A stretch of DNA of 64,000 nt from Actinomycetales bacterium. GTDB taxonomy: Bacteria > Actinomycetota > Actinomycetes > Mycobacteriales > Micromonosporaceae. Each line of letters opens with the position of its first letter. Position 1 is the stretch's first letter. Below are positions 62,678-64,000 of the stretch, piece after piece. The notes under the pieces are model-generated. The model made no database searches. It saw only the letters and a program-made list of their open reading frames with translations, and was not told the DNA's origin. The stretch covers positions 1-64,000 of the forward strand of contig PKFB01000080.1 of assembly GCA_002919305.1 (NCBI GenBank), given 5' to 3'. Made by a program: the position numbers and the translations under genes.

Positions 62678-64000
62678 ATGACGGCTTTCTCTCGTTTAGT
62701 GCTCCGGTACCGTCACGCGGTGCTGTGTGTCTGGGCGCTCGTCCTCGCGGTGGGCGTGTTCGGTACATCGATCACGGTCGATCGCCTCGCCGCTGATTTC
62801 AGTCTGCCCGACCAGCGGGGGTATGAGGACAACCTGGACATCCTGGAACACTACGGCGCCGGCGGTCCAGGCGCCCCCTTGGTCGTCGTGACCACCTTCC
62901 CGGAGGGGACGACCATCGACAGCCCGGAAGCCACGGACGCGTTGACCAGAGCGGCGGACCAGCTGACCGAGCACGGACTTCGAGTGGCCTCGCCTCTGCA
63001 GCCCGGCGGGGCGGGCCTGGTCTCCCAGGACGGCCGTACCGCCCTCAACCTGGTGTATCCACCGTTCACCGGTGGGGATGACGGACCACCGGCGCAGATC
63101 GTGGAAGGAGTGGCATCGGCGTACCGCTCCGCTGTGCCGTCCGGCACCGACGTTGAGGTGACCGGCCTGGACCTCCTCGCTGAAGGGGAGGAGGAAGAGG
63201 GCGAGGATGACATCGCCCTGCTGATTGAGACCCTGCTGGGCGCCGTCGCCGCCTTGGTGGTTCTGCTGTTCGTCTTCGGATCACTGTTGGCGCTGCTGCC
63301 GTTGCTGGTGGCGGCCGTGTCGATCCTGGCGAGCTTCCTCGGCGTCCTCGGGATGACCTACCTGACCGACGTCATCTTTATCGTGCAGTTCGCCATCGCC
63401 CTGATCGGGCTGGGAATCGCCATCGACTACTCCCTGCTGCTGGTGACCCGGTGGCGTGAGGAACGCTCACGGGGACACGATCCGATCGAGGCGACGCACC
63501 GCGCCATGGCCACCGCCGGACGCGCGGTCGTGTTCAGCGGGCTCACCGTAGCCGTCGGGTTGCTGATCCTTGTCCTGATCCCCGTCCCGTTCCTACGGGT
63601 CTTCGGCCTGGCGTGCATGCTGATCCCGTTGTGCAGCGTCGGGGTCACGATGACGCTGCTGCCGGTGATCCTGGCGACCGTGGGGGCCCGTTTGGACTGG
63701 CCCCGGCGGCAGCGGGGTGCGCGCCCCGGCCGGCTGGGACTGTGGTGGGCACGCCTCGTGCTGCGGCACCGCTGGCTCGCCATACTCGGCGCCGCTGTTC
63801 TGCTCACCCCTCTGATCATCGCCGCGCTCGGGATCCGGCTGGGTGAGGCGCCGGCGCACGCGCTGGCCAACACCGCTGCGGCGCGGGCCGCGGTCACCGC
63901 GGTGACCGACACCGGTGTTCCAGCGGGTGTCTTCACCCCGATCGAGGTGATGGTGCCCGACGCCTCCGATGCCCCCGCGATCATCGATCGACTGTCCGAC
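62678..64000 (+). CDS. MMPL/RND-family membrane transporter (3'-truncated by window edge)
   Basis: 441 codons are visible from an ATG with GGTGGAGG upstream; the frame is open to the window end. The first span (AVLCVWALVLAVGVFG) precedes an outside domain of ~150 residues. A block of spans follows (ETLLGAVAALVVLLFVFGSLLALLP; VAAVSILASFLGVLGMTYL; IALIGLGIAIDYSLLLVTRWREE). The last includes the G-I-A-I-D-Y-S proton-relay motif of MMPL proteins. Such proteins export lipids or drugs in actinobacteria. It follows a two-component system by 141 bases. Confidence 0.92.
   Translation, partial: MTAFSRLVLRYRHAVLCVWALVLAVGVFGTSITVDRLAADFSLPDQRGYEDNLDILEHYGAGGPGAPLVVVTTFPEGTTIDSPEATDALTRAADQLTEHGLRVASPLQPGGAGLVSQDGRTALNLVYPPFTGGDDGPPAQIVEGVASAYRSAVPSGTDVEVTGLDLLAEGEEEEGEDDIALLIETLLGAVAALVVLLFVFGSLLALLPLLVAAVSILASFLGVLGMTYLTDVIFIVQFAIALIGLGIAIDYSLLLVTRWREERSRGHDPIEATHRAMATAGRAVVFSGLTVAVGLLILVLIPVPFLRVFGLACMLIPLCSVGVTMTLLPVILATVGARLDWPRRQRGARPGRLGLWWARLVLRHRWLAILGAAVLLTPLIIAALGIRLGEAPAHALANTAAARAAVTAVTDTGVPAGVFTPIEVMVPDASDAPAIIDRLSD

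Overview
The window is a GC-rich chromosome segment from an actinobacterium. The evidence is mycothiol chemistry (a mycothiol S-conjugate amidase and a mycothiol-dependent isomerase-family protein), DUF4307 and DUF4245 proteins, an actinobacterial XseB-XseA-IspH-GlpX cluster, GTP-dependent PEP carboxykinase, many GTG starts, and a secreted CE15 glucuronoyl esterase with a CBM2. The last suggests a plant-biomass degrader, perhaps Streptosporangiales-like; the order is an inference. Both window ends cut genes: a cystathionine beta-synthase at the left and an MMPL transporter at the right.

Layout. 0-3.2 kb: cystathionine beta-synthase and a KhtTU-like cation/proton antiporter pair. 3.3-5.6 kb: an ACT-GNAT acetyltransferase and a ribbon-helix-helix-like protein whose upstream region carries 8-bp tandem boxes. 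5.6-10.3 kb: a YyaL-type protein and a membrane GGDEF-EAL protein with a structured stretch far upstream. 10.7-18.9 kb: mca, DUF4307, greA, threonine deaminase, an amidase-fold protein lacking catalytic residues, cystathionine gamma-synthase and msrA. Together cbs and metB imply transsulfuration in both directions. 18.9-21.3 kb is a decayed accessory patch: an XRE/TPR regulator with an in-frame amber codon and missing N-terminus, a deleted and frameshifted RloB remnant, and an orphan zinc-ribbon-like protein. 21.4-37.3 kb is housekeeping: Smr, PEPCK, a cis-prenyltransferase, PIN-PhoH, a transglycosylase, ferredoxin-NADP reductase, glpX, DUF4245, an ABC exporter, xseBA, ispH and an SDR. 37.3-41 kb: a second ABC exporter, a PadR regulator and a membrane protein with a GDF-repeat tail. 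41-48.9 kb: valS, a DsbA-like protein, a deaminase, ogt, ada-alkA and ychF. 49-51 kb: the CE15-CBM2 esterase behind twin LacI-type operators.

51.1-54.5 kb is the least ordinary part: a coupled operon of a KGGVGR-motif ParA/MinD-like ATPase and a second P-loop ATPase with a winged-helix-like tail. A small third gene precedes them, also ATGA-coupled, and is broken by one frameshift and one ochre codon. I think this is the best candidate for an undescribed conflict or defence-type system here, apparently damaged. About 0.9 kb of unassigned, decayed-looking DNA follows. 55.4-64 kb: a pterin-dehydratase-like protein, a NUDIX hydrolase, a mycobacterial Sdh1-type succinate dehydrogenase operon, a two-component system and the MMPL transporter.

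I saw no tRNA, rRNA, CRISPR array or intact insertion sequence. All family names come from reading the translations; no search was run.
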